Source: a virus
Reading direction: 5' to 3' (one strand)
Length of the DNA stretch: 33,270 nucleotides
Virus record (IMG/VR): IMGVR_UViG_3300047557_003955
Location: 1 to 33,270 of that record
In this document: piece after piece, positions 1-7,639 of the stretch
How positions within the stretch are numbered: position 1 is the first letter of the stretch
How the letters are laid out: every line of letters begins with the position of its first letter
Notes under the pieces: generated by a model
Told to the model about the DNA's origin: nothing
Databases searched by the model: none
The model's input: only the letters and a program-made list of their open reading frames with translations
Position numbers and translations under genes: made by a program

Positions 1-2
1 CT

Positions 3-1292
3 TCAAATACAACACCACGTACTGTTCCTAGTGCTCCATCAATAACAACAATTACTCCCGGTAATACAACGCTTAGTGTTGAATTTGCATCTTCAGCCTC
101 AACCGGTGGAGCAACCATTTCTGGGTATGACTATGCCATTTCAACAAATGGTGGCACAACATATGGAGCCTGGATATCAACCGGTCTTACTTCTGGTGGG
201 ACATTTTTAATATCCTCGCTAACAAACGGGACAACATACACAATAAAGATGAGAGCAAATAATATTGCTGGCTCAAGTGCTGATTCAAGCTCATCTTCCT
301 CAACCCCAAGAACAACGCCTGGAGCCCCAACAATAAGCTCGATTACAAGAGGTAATCAGCAATTAACGCTTAACTGGACAACACCAAGTAATGGTGGCTC
401 TGCAATAACCGACTATGAGAGGTCAAGTGATGGAACAACCTGGACTTCTATGTCAACAACTGGAAATTCATTTACTGTTACATCACTGGCAAAAAACACC
501 ACATATTCTTTCTATGTGAGGGCTGTAAACGCTGCTGGAGCTGGTGCAGCATCTTCGGTGGCATCAGCACGAACATATGCAAATCCAACTGCAGTAACAG
601 TCACTCTTAACGATTCATGTGACACGACAGCATTTAGTTGGGGATCTTCAAATGGCGATGATCTGACAGTTTCCTATGAATATAGACTTTCAACAAATGG
701 TGGCTCTAGCTATGGTTCATGGGTAGCAACATCAGCAAACCAATCTGTATCTTACTCAACTAGAAATAATACAAGTTCCTATAGGGTTCAAGTTAAGGCA
801 ACAACTTCGGTTGGGGAGGCGACTGGAACATCGGCAGCAAGTACTGCATATGCACTTCAAAACTGCAATGTAACAACACCTAATGGCTGTAGCCAGGGTT
901 GTGGTGTATGTGGAATACAGTATGGAACACTTACGGAGACAAGGCAGAGGTACTATAAGCCTGGATTTGGTTGTGAGGGATCATGCAACGTCGGTGGCGT
1001 ACTATCTAGCTCATGCAGCAACTATGGAAGTTGCTCTGACTGCCAAGGTGCAGTTGGGACCGCACCTTGCTGGACAGATGTTACGGCCAGCTACTACGGA
1101 AACTATGGCTTTACATTTGCTGGAAAATCACTTACCTATTACAACATTGGTTACGGTGAGTGGATTATTGAAACTAGTGGCAATGAAGGCTGTGCTGACT
1201 GTACTGTATATAACTATATTCTTTATACTTGTGGTGGCGCACAGGCCTATATTCAGCAGTGTGGTGGCGGCTACCTGGGTTGCTACGGATAA
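3..1292 (+). CDS. Fibronectin type III repeat protein with Cys-rich C-terminus (5' partial)
   Basis: The frame is open from the window edge, so the start lies upstream; 429 residues are visible. About three FN3-like beta-sandwich repeats can be read from recurring signatures: an SAP/GAP linker, a W or Y near the middle, and NGTTYT- or KNTTYSFYVRA-type strands followed by a Thr-Pro-Arg linker. From about position 850 the composition changes to a domain with many Cys (CSQGC, CGVCG, CSDC, CADC) and many Gly and Tyr, ending in GCYG. FN3 repeats in phage virions usually decorate tail or fibre proteins and bind sugars or cell surfaces. The Cys-rich end could be disulfide-bonded or metal-binding; I do not recognise the family. 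It is followed at 28 bases by a small plus-strand gene. A structural or adhesive role is inferred. Confidence 0.8.
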   Translation, partial: SNTTPRTVPSAPSITTITPGNTTLSVEFASSASTGGATISGYDYAISTNGGTTYGAWISTGLTSGGTFLISSLTNGTTYTIKMRANNIAGSSADSSSSSSTPRTTPGAPTISSITRGNQQLTLNWTTPSNGGSAITDYERSSDGTTWTSMSTTGNSFTVTSLAKNTTYSFYVRAVNAAGAGAASSVASARTYANPTAVTVTLNDSCDTTAFSWGSSNGDDLTVSYEYRLSTNGGSSYGSWVATSANQSVSYSTRNNTSSYRVQVKATTSVGEATGTSAASTAYALQNCNVTTPNGCSQGCGVCGIQYGTLTETRQRYYKPGFGCEGSCNVGGVLSSSCSNYGSCSDCQGAVGTAPCWTDVTASYYGNYGFTFAGKSLTYYNIGYGEWIIETSGNEGCADCTVYNYILYTCGGAQAYIQQCGGGYLGCYG

Positions 1293-1320
1293 ATCAGTCA
1301 ACAAATGGTAGGATAAAAAT

Positions 1321-1521
1321 ATGGGACGTTATTTTTTTGCAGTAGTAGTTGACGGAGAAGTTGCAATGAACTTGCACTTTACCGACGATATAGGTCCACA
1401 GGCAAAAATGCTTAATGCTATTTATAGTAGTAATCCAACAATTATAAAAACCAATGAAATGATTGAAAAGGGTTCAACTTGGGATGGTACTTCATTCACG
1501 CCTCCACAACCAAGCGAGTAA
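1321..1521 (+). CDS. Small phage protein of unknown function
   Basis: A 66-residue protein starting at ATG 1321, with a good ribosome binding site (GGTAGGA) eight bases upstream. It begins with a hydrophobic strand (YFFAVVVDGEVAM) and ends in a Pro/Ser tail after WDGTSFTPP. The pattern of a short beta-rich head plus a 'W.G..F..P' end resembles small proteins coded next to phage tail-fibre genes, but I cannot name a family. It sits between the FN3 protein and a pair of Cys proteins on the same strand, so co-transcription is likely. There is no signal peptide or membrane segment. Confidence 0.65.
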   Translation: MGRYFFAVVVDGEVAMNLHFTDDIGPQAKMLNAIYSSNPTIIKTNEMIEKGSTWDGTSFTPPQPSE

Positions 1522-1531
1522 TATATAAACC

Positions 1532-1780
1532 ATGACAAGTCCATGGCAAGAGTGGAAAAAGAAAAATATAGAGAGACAGCAGTCTGGAGCTGTTTCTCCA
1601 GTTGACTTCTTCAATCCGGATACAGAATATGCTTCTGATGAATTAGCAACCCATAGGTATTTGATGTGTAGTAGTTGCCCATCTTTAATCAAAGCAACTA
1701 AGCAGTGCAAAGAGTGTGGTTGCTTTATGAACCTTAAGGTAAAGCTAGCTAGTGCAAATTGTCCACTTGGTAAGTGGTAG
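1532..1780 (+). CDS. Small four-cysteine (zinc-ribbon-like) phage protein, copy 1
   Basis: An 82-residue protein. The C-terminal half carries C-x2-C, then C-x2-C-G-C-F-M, and ends in CPLGKW, a pattern seen in small putative metal-binding proteins of tailed phages (similar to the DUF6171-type ribbon, recalled from memory). The N-terminal half has WQEWKKKN and VSPVDFFNPDTEYA. No strong ribosome binding site is visible upstream of ATG 1532, so it may depend on read-through or coupling from the gene 10 bases upstream. The next gene is a clear paralogue. Zinc binding is inferred from the Cys spacing; the partner and role are unknown. Confidence 0.75.
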   Translation: MTSPWQEWKKKNIERQQSGAVSPVDFFNPDTEYASDELATHRYLMCSSCPSLIKATKQCKECGCFMNLKVKLASANCPLGKW

Positions 1781-1782
1781 CA

Positions 1783-1986
1783 ATGCCTGATCGTGAAGTA
1801 AAACCCACAGATTTCCTAAACCCATCTACGGAATTTGCGCCTGTTGAACTTAGGCGCAATCGGCTTGACCGCTGTTTAGAATGCGAACATCTTAGAAAGA
1901 CAGTGCGTCAATGCAGGCTCTGTGGTTGTTTCATGATGATGAAGGTTCGCCTTCAGGATGCCACATGCCCCATTGGTAAGTGGTAA
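1783..1986 (+). CDS. Small four-cysteine (zinc-ribbon-like) phage protein, copy 2
   Basis: A 67-residue paralogue of the preceding protein: a DFLNPSTEFAPVEL-type segment, then C-x2-C, C-x2-C-G-C-F-M, and an end of CPIGKW. I use ATG 1783; an in-frame GTG at 1774 overlaps the previous stop and would add three residues. The gene starts two bases after its paralogue, a tight tandem duplication whose copies have diverged between the Cys pairs. Its stop lies four bases from the end of the convergent minus-strand block, so there is no room for a classical terminator between the two blocks. Confidence 0.75.
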   Translation: MPDREVKPTDFLNPSTEFAPVELRRNRLDRCLECEHLRKTVRQCRLCGCFMMMKVRLQDATCPIGKW

Positions 1987-1990
1987 GACC

Positions 1991-2710
1991 TTAAAATTTA
2001 ATTATGTAGTTAAGTATTATTGTAGGTTGAACATTCTGTGAGTTTCCAGAACCGGTTTGTGCATTTGTTATTGATACATTGCTGGTCACGCTATGTCTAT
2101 GGTTTGCACTCTGTGTTCCGGTTGAGAATGGGTGCGAGTGCTGTGGGTAAGCTGCCCCGCCTGAATAATCTGTAAATGCTCCAGAACCACGGCCAACTGC
2201 ATGGTTGTAATCCAAAATTGTGCCAGCAACACCTACAACACGAAGAAATGATGTAGATGCATTTTCTCCAGTTGATCCGGAGTGGCTATGGTTTGCGTTT
2301 TCTGTATCAGATAAAACTGCAGAATTAGTGAGCGTATTAGCGTGGCTATGCTGATGTACTCTTTCGTCGCCACCTGCCTGGCCAAGAACAGTCCCGAAAA
2401 AACCACTATTTCCGCTAGTAATTCTTGAAACAACACTGGTTCCACCCTGCGATGACATGTCCTGATCCAAGCCTGCAGGGACACGACCTCTCATATCCGG
2501 AAGATTGAATGTAGTTACCCCGTCACCAGAGCCATAGTATATTCCTATCACTGAAAATAAATTTGAAAATGTTACCCTACTTATTGTTTGACCTGCACAA
2601 ATTAACCACCCAGAGGGGGCAATTAATCCAGCAAACGGGGAAACCATCCCAGCAGGAAGCGGTGATGCCCCAGCAGTAATGTTTGCGACATATGGATTCC
2701 TGCTTGTCAC
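1991..2710 (-). CDS. Phage tail collar domain protein (Mdp-like)
   Basis: 239 residues. Residues ~21-82 form a phage tail-collar domain (PF07484 type): SPFAGLIAPSGWLICAGQ, then FNLPDMRGRVPAGLD. The rest is rich in His-x-His motifs (HQHSH, NHSHS, QHSHP, NHRHS) separated by Ser/Thr/Gly strands, like the fibre tips of T4-type phages, where HxH motifs bind iron. This suggests a trimeric receptor-binding or short-fibre tip. The start is GTG at 2710, overlapping the TAG stop of the upstream gene by one base (TAGTG), so translational coupling is likely. It is the last gene of the 22-kb minus-strand block. The collar domain call is strong; iron binding is by analogy. Confidence 0.88.
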   Translation of the reverse strand: MTSRNPYVANITAGASPLPAGMVSPFAGLIAPSGWLICAGQTISRVTFSNLFSVIGIYYGSGDGVTTFNLPDMRGRVPAGLDQDMSSQGGTSVVSRITSGNSGFFGTVLGQAGGDERVHQHSHANTLTNSAVLSDTENANHSHSGSTGENASTSFLRVVGVAGTILDYNHAVGRGSGAFTDYSGGAAYPQHSHPFSTGTQSANHRHSVTSNVSITNAQTGSGNSQNVQPTIILNYIIKF

Positions 2711-3060
2711 TATGAAATCCTATTTACGTATCCATTTATAAGGATGACATTCGTTGTTCCAGCAAATGCCTTAACTATGAGGCCATTCTGCAGTGGAAGA
2801 CCGGGGACAACTAATGTGTATCCACTTTCAGCTGGAATTGTCACTTCAATATTCCCATCTGGTGCCGTTGCTTCACCCCATTCAACGGTTAGTTTTACAG
2901 ATGATGTCGAGCTATTTACAGCATAAAGCCATATCTCATCAATTGATGAAGTGCCAGACACAGCAGTATGTATCGTCGTACCTGGAGTAGCAGTTGCTCC
3001 AACCTTAATTTGCTTACCGTTTGTGCTTCCGCTTAGGAGCACTTTACTAAAGGTTGCCAT
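2710..3060 (-). CDS. Small beta-rich structural protein
   Basis: 116 residues, dominated by alternating hydrophobic and Thr/Ser strands and ending in INGYVNRIS. The pattern (KQIKVGATATPGTTIHTA..., EIWLYAVN, then IPAESGYTLVVPGLPL) resembles small single-domain phage baseplate, decoration or fibre-associated proteins; I cannot assign a named family. It is coupled to the tail-collar gene by a TAGTG overlap, so the two products are probably made in similar amounts and may act together at the fibre tip. There is no signal peptide or transmembrane segment. Confidence 0.72.
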   Translation of the reverse strand: MATFSKVLLSGSTNGKQIKVGATATPGTTIHTAVSGTSSIDEIWLYAVNSSTSSVKLTVEWGEATAPDGNIEVTIPAESGYTLVVPGLPLQNGLIVKAFAGTTNVILINGYVNRIS

Positions 3061-3109
3061 CTATGACCCCAGAATGATTGTCAGATTACTGACATTAATA
3101 ATACTGCTT

Positions 3110-3298
3110 TTAATCGGCTTGCTGATCGCCCTGTGGCACAAAAGAAGCAGGACTTGGAATCTCCTGATTATCAGCGTTGAACGGTAGCCCTTGAAATTTA
3201 GCTAGACGACTTGAGAGCACAATGTTCTCCAATGTAAGCGCCTGGACGCGCTTTACCAGTTCATCAATAATCAGTTGTGGTTCAATTTGTTCACTCAT
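3110..3298 (-). CDS. Small coiled-coil-like protein of unknown function
   Basis: 62 residues. The first ~36 (IIDELVKRVQALTLENIVLSS) have heptad-like spacing of Leu/Ile/Val and charged residues and probably form a helix or coiled coil. The C-terminal third is Pro/Gln-rich and likely disordered. It starts at ATG 3298 with no clear ribosome binding site. It lies between the GPx-like gene and the small beta-rich gene on the same strand, with gaps of 36 and 49 bases. Short coiled-coil proteins at such sites can be fibre chaperones or trimerisation partners, but that is a guess. Confidence 0.55.
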   Translation of the reverse strand: MSEQIEPQLIIDELVKRVQALTLENIVLSSRLAKFQGLPFNADNQEIPSPASFVPQGDQQAD

Positions 3299-3334
3299 AT
3301 GGATGACTATAGCAGGAAGATAGATAGCCGTGCT

Positions 3335-3937
3335 TTATATTTCAGTATATTCCTGATTGAGGGCCTCTTCTATGATTCCACATAGCCGTTGATACTCCAC
3401 TTCGGGGGGATCACATTGACCGTCGTTATACGCATAGTCAAGGAGAGCTCCGTTCATGATTCTGGTTAAATAGTGTCCATTTTTATCAACTATGAATTTT
3501 TCAAAGTTTCCAAAAATTGGTGTATTTTCTCCACCTGGGTTTAAAAAGCCATAGAGGGGGTGGGGGTGTTTTTCTTCCTCATCGCAACGAGATTCACGAG
3601 ATACGATCATCTCACTAAATGGGTATGTGACACCCCACTTCTCTTTTGCATAATCTTCTGACTGTTTACCATTAGAGATGCCATCTTCATAGATCCCATA
3701 TGTAACCTTTGGGCCGCAGTAATCATTTGTAGGTACGGCCACAACCTGGAAACCATGGTCTTTATAGGTTTGATAAAGACGCTCAATAATTCCAAACTGG
3801 GGGGCATTACCACAGTCACCAGTGGTGTTAATAAATAAAGTAACCTTGCCTCTGAACTTGCTCAGAAAGTTCTCTTCTCCATCAACACTCCTTAGTGGGA
3901 TGTCGTAGGCAGAAGAATATTTACTCATATTAGTCAT
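3335..3937 (-). CDS. Glutathione peroxidase-like thioredoxin-fold protein
   Basis: 200 residues with the GPx layout. GKVTLFINTTGDCGNAPQ holds the peroxidatic Cys42 (family: GKVLLIVNVASKCG..PQ). ERLYQTYKDHGFQVVAVPTND gives the second strand, HPLYGFL is present, and GNFEKFIVDKNG matches the family WNFTKFLVD.DG. Family members reduce H2O2 or lipid peroxides with glutathione or thioredoxin. Two of the usual catalytic tetrad look replaced: the Gln after P-x-N is Asp/Tyr (PTNDYCG, with an extra Cys74) and the Trp before NF is Gly143. Asn144 and Cys42 remain, so activity may be altered. The start ATG 3937 has a strong site (AGGAGA, six bases away). It lies just downstream of three oxygenases on the same strand; a redox role linked to Fe(II) enzymes is inferred. 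Confidence 0.8.
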   Translation of the reverse strand: MTNMSKYSSAYDIPLRSVDGEENFLSKFRGKVTLFINTTGDCGNAPQFGIIERLYQTYKDHGFQVVAVPTNDYCGPKVTYGIYEDGISNGKQSEDYAKEKWGVTYPFSEMIVSRESRCDEEEKHPHPLYGFLNPGGENTPIFGNFEKFIVDKNGHYLTRIMNGALLDYAYNDGQCDPPEVEYQRLCGIIEEALNQEYTEI

Positions 3938-3976
3938 TTTTTTCTCCTACTGGGATTCTATCATTTTTACATACAC

Positions 3977-4744
3977 CTAATTTACCTGGCGTTGATATAG
4001 GTTGTATTTGCCAACATCATCCATTAGATGTGGTAGCCACCTATACTGACTCAGATAGTCATCCGTAGCAGGAACTGGAGGCATCCCTTCTGATAGGTAA
4101 CCATGACAGAACCATTGTAGATACGAGATTCTTTCTCCAGACGTAGTCGGGAGAACCTCATGGGCTCCAATAAATGTTGACGGATATAACAATATTGATC
4201 CGGCCGGTGGTTTTACTGAAATCCCCCATGTTCTGAATTCAAGTTCTCCACCCTGATAGTCGTCAGTCCACAGCATTGCAGCCGTAAGGGTATTATGTAG
4301 CGATTTTTGATTAATTGGTGGTTCCCCAATCTCTCCTGGAACAGATACATCAGAATGACAACCTATATTTTGCCCATTTCTATAGGTTGCTATATGACCC
4401 CGAACTCTCCACTTGATTGATTCTGTGGCTACTGGAAATACCCTACAGTACTCAACAACGGCTAAATATAAAGCTTTTTCACAGTCAATAATGAAGTTTC
4501 TTTCACGTTCACCAATCAAATCATGCTGAGGAAGTGTATCTATAAATCTTTCTGGAGCACTATTTACTGATTCGGCATCAAACTCATACCCACCCATATT
4601 AATTAGTCGGCCTTGTTGGTTGATGTATTTGTCTCGCTGTCCAATTGTTCTAAGGGACGAAATATATTGCTTAATAAATTCTTCGTCTATCTCAACAGCA
4701 TTTTCAAATACTGCTATGCCATTTCCAAGATGTCGCATTTTCAT
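3977..4744 (-). CDS. 2-oxoglutarate/Fe(II) oxygenase, prolyl-hydroxylase-like (group A, copy 1)
   Basis: 255 residues with the double-stranded beta-helix motifs of P4H-type dioxygenases: H130-x-D132 (CHSD), distal H195 in IGAHEVLP, and R205 (SGERISY) for the 2OG carboxylate. DDYQGGELEF and SILLYPS are the family's core strands. Such enzymes hydroxylate Pro, Lys, Asn or other residues or metabolites using O2 and 2OG. The N-terminus (HLGNGIAVFENAVEIDEE) is shared with the next two upstream genes, forming one subfamily. I kept ATG 4744; ATG 4738 is also possible. The gap to the upstream gene's stop is five bases. The substrate is unknown; virion proteins are a reasonable inference from the context. 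Confidence 0.9.
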   Translation of the reverse strand: MKMRHLGNGIAVFENAVEIDEEFIKQYISSLRTIGQRDKYINQQGRLINMGGYEFDAESVNSAPERFIDTLPQHDLIGERERNFIIDCEKALYLAVVEYCRVFPVATESIKWRVRGHIATYRNGQNIGCHSDVSVPGEIGEPPINQKSLHNTLTAAMLWTDDYQGGELEFRTWGISVKPPAGSILLYPSTFIGAHEVLPTTSGERISYLQWFCHGYLSEGMPPVPATDDYLSQYRWLPHLMDDVGKYNLYQRQVN

Positions 4745-4749
4745 ATCTT

Positions 4750-5625
4750 TTACAGGGAAAATCCGGGTACGGTGATACTGGTGCCACCCTTACTAAGGAC
4801 GTGATTTTTAAAGTCGTCACGTAGTGATGGCATATAGACATTTGTGGCAAATTGAGCAACATCTGGAGATTTTATTGGATCAACGACATTCTCATTTACA
4901 GCTGAATTTGGAGAACCATGCGAATACCAACCTAGATAGGAATACCTTATCCCATCCTCAACCGGCAGCACTTCATGCGCAGCCATATAATTTGCTGGAA
5001 ACATTAGGATGCTACCACGCTTTGGTACTATGCGGATATCTAAGTAATTAAAATAGTGATGACCGCCTGTAAAATTTGTGCCGTCTAGTTTATCCCCAGA
5101 CTCAACAGAATCGTTGAAATATATTAGGCATGAAACACTGCTTCTAGTTGCAAGCTGATCAGATGGTTCATCTATTCCATAGCAGTAATCAACACTGGTA
5201 TCAGAGTGAACACCTAGATATACGCCTGGTCCATACGAAACTATGTGACCTTTTACTTTCCACCAGATATTCTTAAATGCAATTGGAAACATCTCAAGAT
5301 ATTTAAGTAGATATGTGTCTCTTGATTCTTCTAGGAATCCCAGAAATTTCATTACCTCTGGGTCTTTATCCTGGTGGGCCATTGAGCCTCGCCTTGGCAT
5401 TCTATTGACGTCTTCATAATCAAAGTAATAACCACTTCTATTTAGGTAAGCCTTTTTGCCTGTTTCTGGATTTATTGCAGGTTTGTACATCTGGTCTTGT
5501 TCGCGTGAAACAATTTTTTCTGCAAATTCTGTTGCATATTTTTGTTCAAAAAAAACTGCATCTTCAAAAAGAACAACACCGCCACCAAGGTGTATCCCAT
5601 TGACATTGTTGTTAAGCATAACCAT
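4750..5625 (-). CDS. 2-oxoglutarate/Fe(II) oxygenase, prolyl-hydroxylase-like (group A, copy 2)
   Basis: 291 residues. All key residues are present: H140-x-D142 (GVHSD), distal H217 (AAHEVLP), R227 (GIRYSY). The strands CLIYFND, HHYFNYLDIRIVP and GSILMFPANY are typical of the fold. The N-terminal HLGGGVVLFEDAV block, the KGHIVSYGPGVYLGVHSD block and the length match its two neighbours, so this is a tandem triplication with strong divergence. An insert (VESGDKLDGTNFTGG) lengthens the loop before the second half of the barrel. It overlaps the upstream copy by 14 bases. The first ATG (5625) is used, with ATG 5619 as an alternative. Only a general hydroxylase activity can be assigned. Confidence 0.9.
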   Translation of the reverse strand: MVMLNNNVNGIHLGGGVVLFEDAVFFEQKYATEFAEKIVSREQDQMYKPAINPETGKKAYLNRSGYYFDYEDVNRMPRRGSMAHQDKDPEVMKFLGFLEESRDTYLLKYLEMFPIAFKNIWWKVKGHIVSYGPGVYLGVHSDTSVDYCYGIDEPSDQLATRSSVSCLIYFNDSVESGDKLDGTNFTGGHHYFNYLDIRIVPKRGSILMFPANYMAAHEVLPVEDGIRYSYLGWYSHGSPNSAVNENVVDPIKSPDVAQFATNVYMPSLRDDFKNHVLSKGGTSITVPGFSL

Positions 5626-6469
5626 GATCTTTTTGTCTACCCTCTACTGCCAATAGATGTTCTGGTCGTGTTGTGTCGTCTGGATATTTATTGCGAATAT
5701 ACCTTTCGTAGTCTTCTATTATTGTCTTCATCCAGAACTGTCCGCCAATGGTGGTTGATTTGCGTTCATCTAAGGGGTTAACCCCCCTGGCTATGTCCTC
5801 TGAGCCCTGAGCAAACCACGCTAGATATGAATAGCGTGTCCCTCTTGTAACCTTAAATATTTCGTGAGCACCAAGATAGTTCGCTGGCATCATCAATATG
5901 TCGCCAGTTTTTGGTTTGATATCTATACCGAAGTAGGGTATTTCCATATGGCCACCAGAAAATGAGTAAGGAACATCATCCTCACCGTCATCTATGCAGT
6001 CGTTTAGATATATCAAAGCGCTTAAAACATTACGTGTTGCATGTTCATTTATTGGAATAGCGCCGTATCTATAGTTAACATCATTGTCTGAGTGAAAACC
6101 AAGTGATGCTCCTTTGTCGTATCCAAGAATGTGTCCCTCAGTTCTCCACCATAAAGATTGAAGAATTGCAGGAAAAATTTCTATATATCTAAGCAGGGCT
6201 TGGTATATGGCTTCTTCGCATTCCCTAAAGAAATCAGCATCAAGCCCCATTATGCGTACTGGTGTTTTGTTCATTTTTTCTAATTCATAAATAAATCCAC
6301 CTTGATTAATTGCATGGAGTGGATTTCCCTGCTCGTCATATACGACAGTAAACATTTTGCTACGAGCTTCTTCCTTCATGCGATCAAGCATGGGAATTAT
6401 GGTTTCCTGAGGAACAGAAATAGCATTTCTGAAAATTACTGTTCCCCCGCCAAGGTGATTGGCAATCAT
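5612..6469 (-). CDS. 2-oxoglutarate/Fe(II) oxygenase, prolyl-hydroxylase-like (group A, copy 3)
   Basis: 285 residues. The iron ligands are H126-x-D128 (GFHSD) and H202 (GAHEIF), and R212 (GTRYSY) would bind the cofactor carboxylate. It begins with NHLGGGTVIFRNAI like the other group A copies and has the YLND...SGGHMEIPYFGIDIKPKTGDILMMP core split over two strands. The start ATG 6469 has a GGAGA site four bases upstream and follows a 96-base intergenic stretch, so this gene may head a sub-operon with the two copies downstream. The C-terminus has an extra ~65-residue helical tail (WMKTIIEDYERYIRNKY) lacking in copy 1. Confidence 0.9.
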   Translation of the reverse strand: MIANHLGGGTVIFRNAISVPQETIIPMLDRMKEEARSKMFTVVYDEQGNPLHAINQGGFIYELEKMNKTPVRIMGLDADFFRECEEAIYQALLRYIEIFPAILQSLWWRTEGHILGYDKGASLGFHSDNDVNYRYGAIPINEHATRNVLSALIYLNDCIDDGEDDVPYSFSGGHMEIPYFGIDIKPKTGDILMMPANYLGAHEIFKVTRGTRYSYLAWFAQGSEDIARGVNPLDERKSTTIGGQFWMKTIIEDYERYIRNKYPDDTTRPEHLLAVEGRQKDHGYA

Positions 6470-6565
6470 AAACTCTCCGGTGTTTCCATATTTGGGTATT
6501 TCACTCAGTAAAAACTTACTACGAGAAATGTCGCTAGAGAGATACAGTAAATATTTTCTATAATT
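6470..6565 (-). promoter_or_regulatory. 96-base leader upstream of the group A oxygenase trio
   Basis: A non-coding gap inside the otherwise gapless minus-strand block. Read on the minus strand it is A+T-rich at its 5' end and ends with a clear ribosome binding site (CCGGAGAG) before ATG 6469. A promoter is plausible because of the gap length and the good leader, but I see no convincing -35/-10 pair and no terminator hairpin with a T run. Confidence 0.3.
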
Positions 6566-7300
6566 TTAGTTTTTAGTAAATACTGTTGTTCCGTAGAATG
6601 CAGGGTTATGTGTGGTTGTTGAGCTGGGTTGCGATTTTAGTATTTCATGCATTTCATAAAGAGCATGCGACTCAAAATTTTCTGAGTATATGCGACCATT
6701 ATTGTTCGTAAGCATTATTACCATTGTCCCACCAGGTTGCAGGGCGTCAATTAAGGACTGCAGATATTCAAGGTTGTTTGCCACGTCCCAGCTATAGCTA
6801 AATATGAAATCATAGACTTGTCCCTCTTGGTTTAGGTCACTAATATCCACAACTGAGTATGTGAAGTTATATGCACTATGGACTTCTCTTATGAACTTTT
6901 CATAGAAGAAAAGATTAAGCGTATTAACAAATGTGATATCCGGATTTCTGCCAGTATCTTCTAGATGGGCGAAAATTAAGCCAGCTGATTCAGGGCTTGT
7001 AATTAGCATTTTTTCAGGTTTTATAGCAGAAACCAACATAACTGATGCATGAAGGGCACATTCTTTAGTCAGAATTGTCCAGTCTGGAGTTAGGAATGCT
7101 TGCGTTTCCCATCTCCAGATTTCATCATTACTGCCTATTGCTATAACCCTTTTGTCTGGGTTTGTTGAATTTACAAAATTCATAACATTTTTTGACGCAT
7201 CACAAAAAACGGTATTTAATTCTTCATGGATGGCATCGTCACTGAGTACACCGGTTAGATGTTTAGTAACAAGTGCCTGCTTAATGGTTTGGTTATCCAT
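6566..7300 (-). CDS. SAM-dependent methyltransferase-like protein
   Basis: 244 residues. The second half reads as a class I methyltransferase core: YSVVDIS (acidic residue after strand 2), VYDFIFSYSWD (strand 4), then LQSLIDALQPGGTMVIML (the post-core PGG turn and strand 5). The usual Gly-rich motif I is not obvious; KRVIAIGSNDE or a later strand may take its place, so SAM binding is probable rather than certain. It overlaps the upstream unknown gene by eight bases. It sits among enzymes that modify protein or small molecules, so a role in decorating virion or surface components is possible. An alternative is a Rossmann-fold protein without activity. Confidence 0.6.
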   Translation of the reverse strand: MDNQTIKQALVTKHLTGVLSDDAIHEELNTVFCDASKNVMNFVNSTNPDKRVIAIGSNDEIWRWETQAFLTPDWTILTKECALHASVMLVSAIKPEKMLITSPESAGLIFAHLEDTGRNPDITFVNTLNLFFYEKFIREVHSAYNFTYSVVDISDLNQEGQVYDFIFSYSWDVANNLEYLQSLIDALQPGGTMVIMLTNNNGRIYSENFESHALYEMHEILKSQPSSTTTHNPAFYGTTVFTKN

Positions 7301-7634
7301 TTGCGATGATTGTCCTTACGATATTGCGTTGCCACCATAGCTTTCTCAGTGGTCTTACGATGTGATTGTGCCTATTATTGGTCCAGCTTGACGCAGCAAG
7401 AATATTTTTTTCTGTTGACAATGTACGATAAATACTCTTAGCCTGATTTATAATGTCATCAATTACTAGTTCATCAAAAGATGACCAATCCGTAATACCG
7501 AGTGCGTATAGCAAAAATGCCAGCTCGGACTCAATTGATTCAAGATCATCTTCTGGTGAATAGCCAGAATTTACATCTGCACCGCTGGAGCCATCCCATG
7601 ATGTGGCGGGATTATATTCAACAACTCTCCTCAT
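7293..7634 (-). CDS. Conserved-looking phage protein of unknown function
   Basis: 113 residues, not recognised. It has an acidic N-terminal half (SPEDDLESIESELAFLLYALGI) and a basic, Trp-rich C-terminus (SWTNNRHNHIVRPLRKLWWQRN). ATG 7634 has a GGAGA site nine bases upstream. It overlaps the methyltransferase-like gene by eight bases and follows the next upstream gene after five bases, so it belongs to the same transcript. No membrane segment, signal peptide or catalytic motif is visible. Confidence 0.6.
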   Translation of the reverse strand: MRRVVEYNPATSWDGSSGADVNSGYSPEDDLESIESELAFLLYALGITDWSSFDELVIDDIINQAKSIYRTLSTEKNILAASSWTNNRHNHIVRPLRKLWWQRNIVRTIIANG

Positions 7635-7639
7635 TTGGA

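Noticed and set aside
2951-3187. Plus-strand frame with a strong hydrophobic run (LLTLIILLLIGLLIALW)
   Set aside because: It looks like a membrane helix but lies opposite two well-supported minus-strand genes and has no good start site, so I treat it as a chance frame.
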